The notes under the pieces were generated by a model, which saw nothing but the letters and a program-made list of their open reading frames with translations, made no database searches and was not told where the DNA came from. Positions 62,828-64,000 of a DNA stretch of 64,000 nt are shown piece after piece (positions within the stretch are counted from its first letter, which is position 1; each line of letters begins with the position of its first letter). This stretch comes from Oscillospiraceae bacterium (GTDB lineage: Bacteria > Bacillota > Clostridia > Oscillospirales > Ruminococcaceae): the NCBI GenBank assembly GCA_021201135.1, contig JAJQGT010000006.1:159154-223153 (forward strand). The letters are read 5' to 3'. A program made the position numbers and the translations under genes.

Positions 62828-63691
62828 TTATTCGCCCGTAGAGTCGGAAACGGTTGCGGAATCAGAGCTTGTGTCTGATGATTCAAGAATCGAGCTCACA
62901 TCGAGCATCATGGAACCGCTACCGGTTATAGTCGGGAGCTTGCCGTCCCACTTCTCAATCTTATAATATTCAACAAGTTCATCGGAGATAGACTCGGAAA
63001 GAATCCTGTTGGCTTCCGCTTCTGCCTCCGCCTGAATTTTCATTGCTTCCGCTTCTGCCTCAGCGTTGGTTATCGTGGTTTCCTTCTCGGTTTCAGCCTT
63101 GAGAAGCTGTTGCTGAGCTACCTGTTTTTCTTCAATAGCCGTGATGTAGGCCTCGGAGAAGTCGAAGTCGATGATATTGACATCGGTAATGTAAAGACCG
63201 CTGTCGTTAAGCTTTTCGTTGAGTCCCTCCAACAATCCGTCGGATATAAGAGTTCTGTTGGTTACACTCTCCTCCGCCGTATACTGCGAGACTGTAGCCT
63301 TAAGAACTTCGTTCACGGCGGGAGTTATGAGAACCATTTCATAGTCGCTTCCGACATTTTTATAAATACTGTAAGACATGCTCGTGTCGACACGATAGTT
63401 GATGGCGAGAGTAGTTGAAACGGTCTGAAGATCCTTCGAAAACGCTTCGGTCGAAACCTCAAGCTTGGTTATGCGGTTGTCAATCTCTATGACTTCCTGA
63501 ATGAACGGCGCTTTGAAATGAAGTCCTTCCTGAAAAACGTTATCTTCAACTTTTCCCAGTGTGACGAGTACTCCTGTATGTCCCGCCGAGACCACTGTGA
63601 TGCAGTTAGCTAAAATGATTATCACGACTATCGCTATAAGAATCGGCAGAATGACCTTCTTATTGAATATTTTAGACAGTGATTGTTGCAT
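62828..63691 (-). CDS. SPFH/prohibitin-family membrane protein
   Basis: 287 residues. N-terminal membrane segment (about 12-34), SPFH/band-7 domain (about 35-190) starting SAGHTGVLVTLGKVEDNVFQEGLHF, then a Glu/Ala-rich coiled coil (about 190-245). Prohibitin-like rather than HflC because no HflK is adjacent. Such proteins build ring scaffolds at the membrane and often modulate proteases. SD GAGGAGG. Confidence 0.88.
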   Translation of the reverse strand: MQQSLSKIFNKKVILPILIAIVVIIILANCITVVSAGHTGVLVTLGKVEDNVFQEGLHFKAPFIQEVIEIDNRITKLEVSTEAFSKDLQTVSTTLAINYRVDTSMSYSIYKNVGSDYEMVLITPAVNEVLKATVSQYTAEESVTNRTLISDGLLEGLNEKLNDSGLYITDVNIIDFDFSEAYITAIEEKQVAQQQLLKAETEKETTITNAEAEAEAMKIQAEAEAEANRILSESISDELVEYYKIEKWDGKLPTITGSGSMMLDVSSILESSDTSSDSATVSDSTGE

Positions 63692-63709
63692 TTTATCCTC
63701 CTCAGGATT

Positions 63710-64000
63710 TTACCTTCTTCTGAATACCTCAAGAATAATAACACCGATTACTGTCAGCGCCAGTACGACCAGAACGACCGCTATTGTCTGGGATGACGCT
63801 TTACTCTTGTCCTCTTCCGAATCATCAACAGTTGCGAATGCCGCAGTTTCGTCAGATGTGACGAGAGTAGCGGTGGAATCGGAGCTGATGATTGTTTCGG
63901 ATGTGGTTACTTCAGAGGTAGTTACTTCGGTGGTAGTTGTGGCTTCCGTAGTGGTTTCTTCTGTTGTTGTGGTTGCTTCGGTTGTAGTGGTTGCGGCTGT
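63710..64000 (-). CDS. C-terminus of a Thr/Glu-rich membrane-anchored protein (partial)
   Basis: Open to the right edge; stop TAA at 63712-63710. The visible 96 residues are a Thr/Glu-rich stalk, then a membrane segment and a final RRR, like a C-terminal membrane anchor. No NxxTG/LPxTG signal precedes the hydrophobic segment. It is 18 bases upstream of the SPFH start on the same strand, so the three genes form one operon. Confidence 0.7.
   Translation of the reverse strand, partial: TAATTTTEATTTTEETTTEATTTTEVTTSEVTTSETIISSDSTATLVTSDETAAFATVDDSEEDKSKASSQTIAVVLVVLALTVIGVIILEVFRRR

Noticed and set aside
1..64000. CRISPR array or transposase genes
   Set aside because: No repeat-spacer pattern and no transposase-like protein found; the only tandem repeat is the 18-bp coding repeat.

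Overview
The window looks like a chromosomal segment of a low-to-medium GC, endospore-forming Firmicute of the class Clostridia, most likely Oscillospiraceae/Ruminococcaceae. The evidence is a complete spoIIIAA-AH operon, yqfC-yqfD, clostridial gene order around recN-argR-nadK-tlyA-dxs-ispA-xseBA-nusB, a PerR-rubrerythrin pair, an NfnAB pair, and secreted proteins with Thr-rich linkers of the kind common in Ruminococcus-like gut bacteria. Species assignment is inference; no rRNA gene is present.

Layout. 1-8.7 kb (+ strand): sporulation genes yqfC-yqfD, then a housekeeping operon phoH-ybeY-era-yqzL-recO-mutS2 behind its own sigma-A-type promoter, then a tyrosine recombinase. 8.7-35 kb and on to 37 kb (- strand): a glycine-rich small protein, a P-loop ATPase, manA, a U32 peptidase-family protein, mltG, a DJ-1 protein, and the long block recN, argR, nadK, tlyA, dxs, ispA, xseB, xseA, a Kae1-like protein, nusB, asp23-like, spoIIIAH to spoIIIAA, a TIGR04086-type membrane protein, yajC, the electron-bifurcating pair nfnB/nfnA, and two large exported GHL-type proteins, one fused to an amidase. 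37-39 kb (+): perR, rubrerythrin, histidine phosphatase. 39-45 kb (-): uvrA, uvrB, TSCPD protein, RluA-family synthase. 45.5-48.2 kb: a CotH-like lipoprotein (+), a putative sortase substrate (-), tRNA-Pro (+). 48.2-53 kb (-): fhs, glyA and a Na/Pi cotransporter-PhoU protein as one transcription unit. 53-56 kb: a metal P-type ATPase with a separate HMA protein (-), divergent from an ArsR-family regulator (+). 56-62 kb (-): a zinc-ribbon membrane protein preceded by an unassigned structured RNA, flavodoxin with DUF3793 behind two palindromic operators, a four-gene ABC transporter operon, and tRNA-Ser. 62-64 kb (-): a lipoprotein, an SPFH protein and the end of a Thr-rich membrane protein.

Most genes are ordinary core functions: DNA repair and recombination, translation and rRNA maturation, isoprenoid and one-carbon metabolism, sporulation channel assembly, oxidative and metal stress. 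No prophage, transposase, CRISPR array or defence island is visible. The most interesting unexplained items are the promoter-RNA-terminator unit at about 57.02-57.22 kb, the tandem 18-bp palindromes ahead of the flavodoxin operon, a glycine-rich Cys-cluster protein built on 18-bp tandem repeats with inverted repeats in its promoter, and a terminator-like hairpin that buries the ribosome binding site between yajC and the next gene. Starts were set by Shine-Dalgarno spacing, so several differ from the longest open frame.
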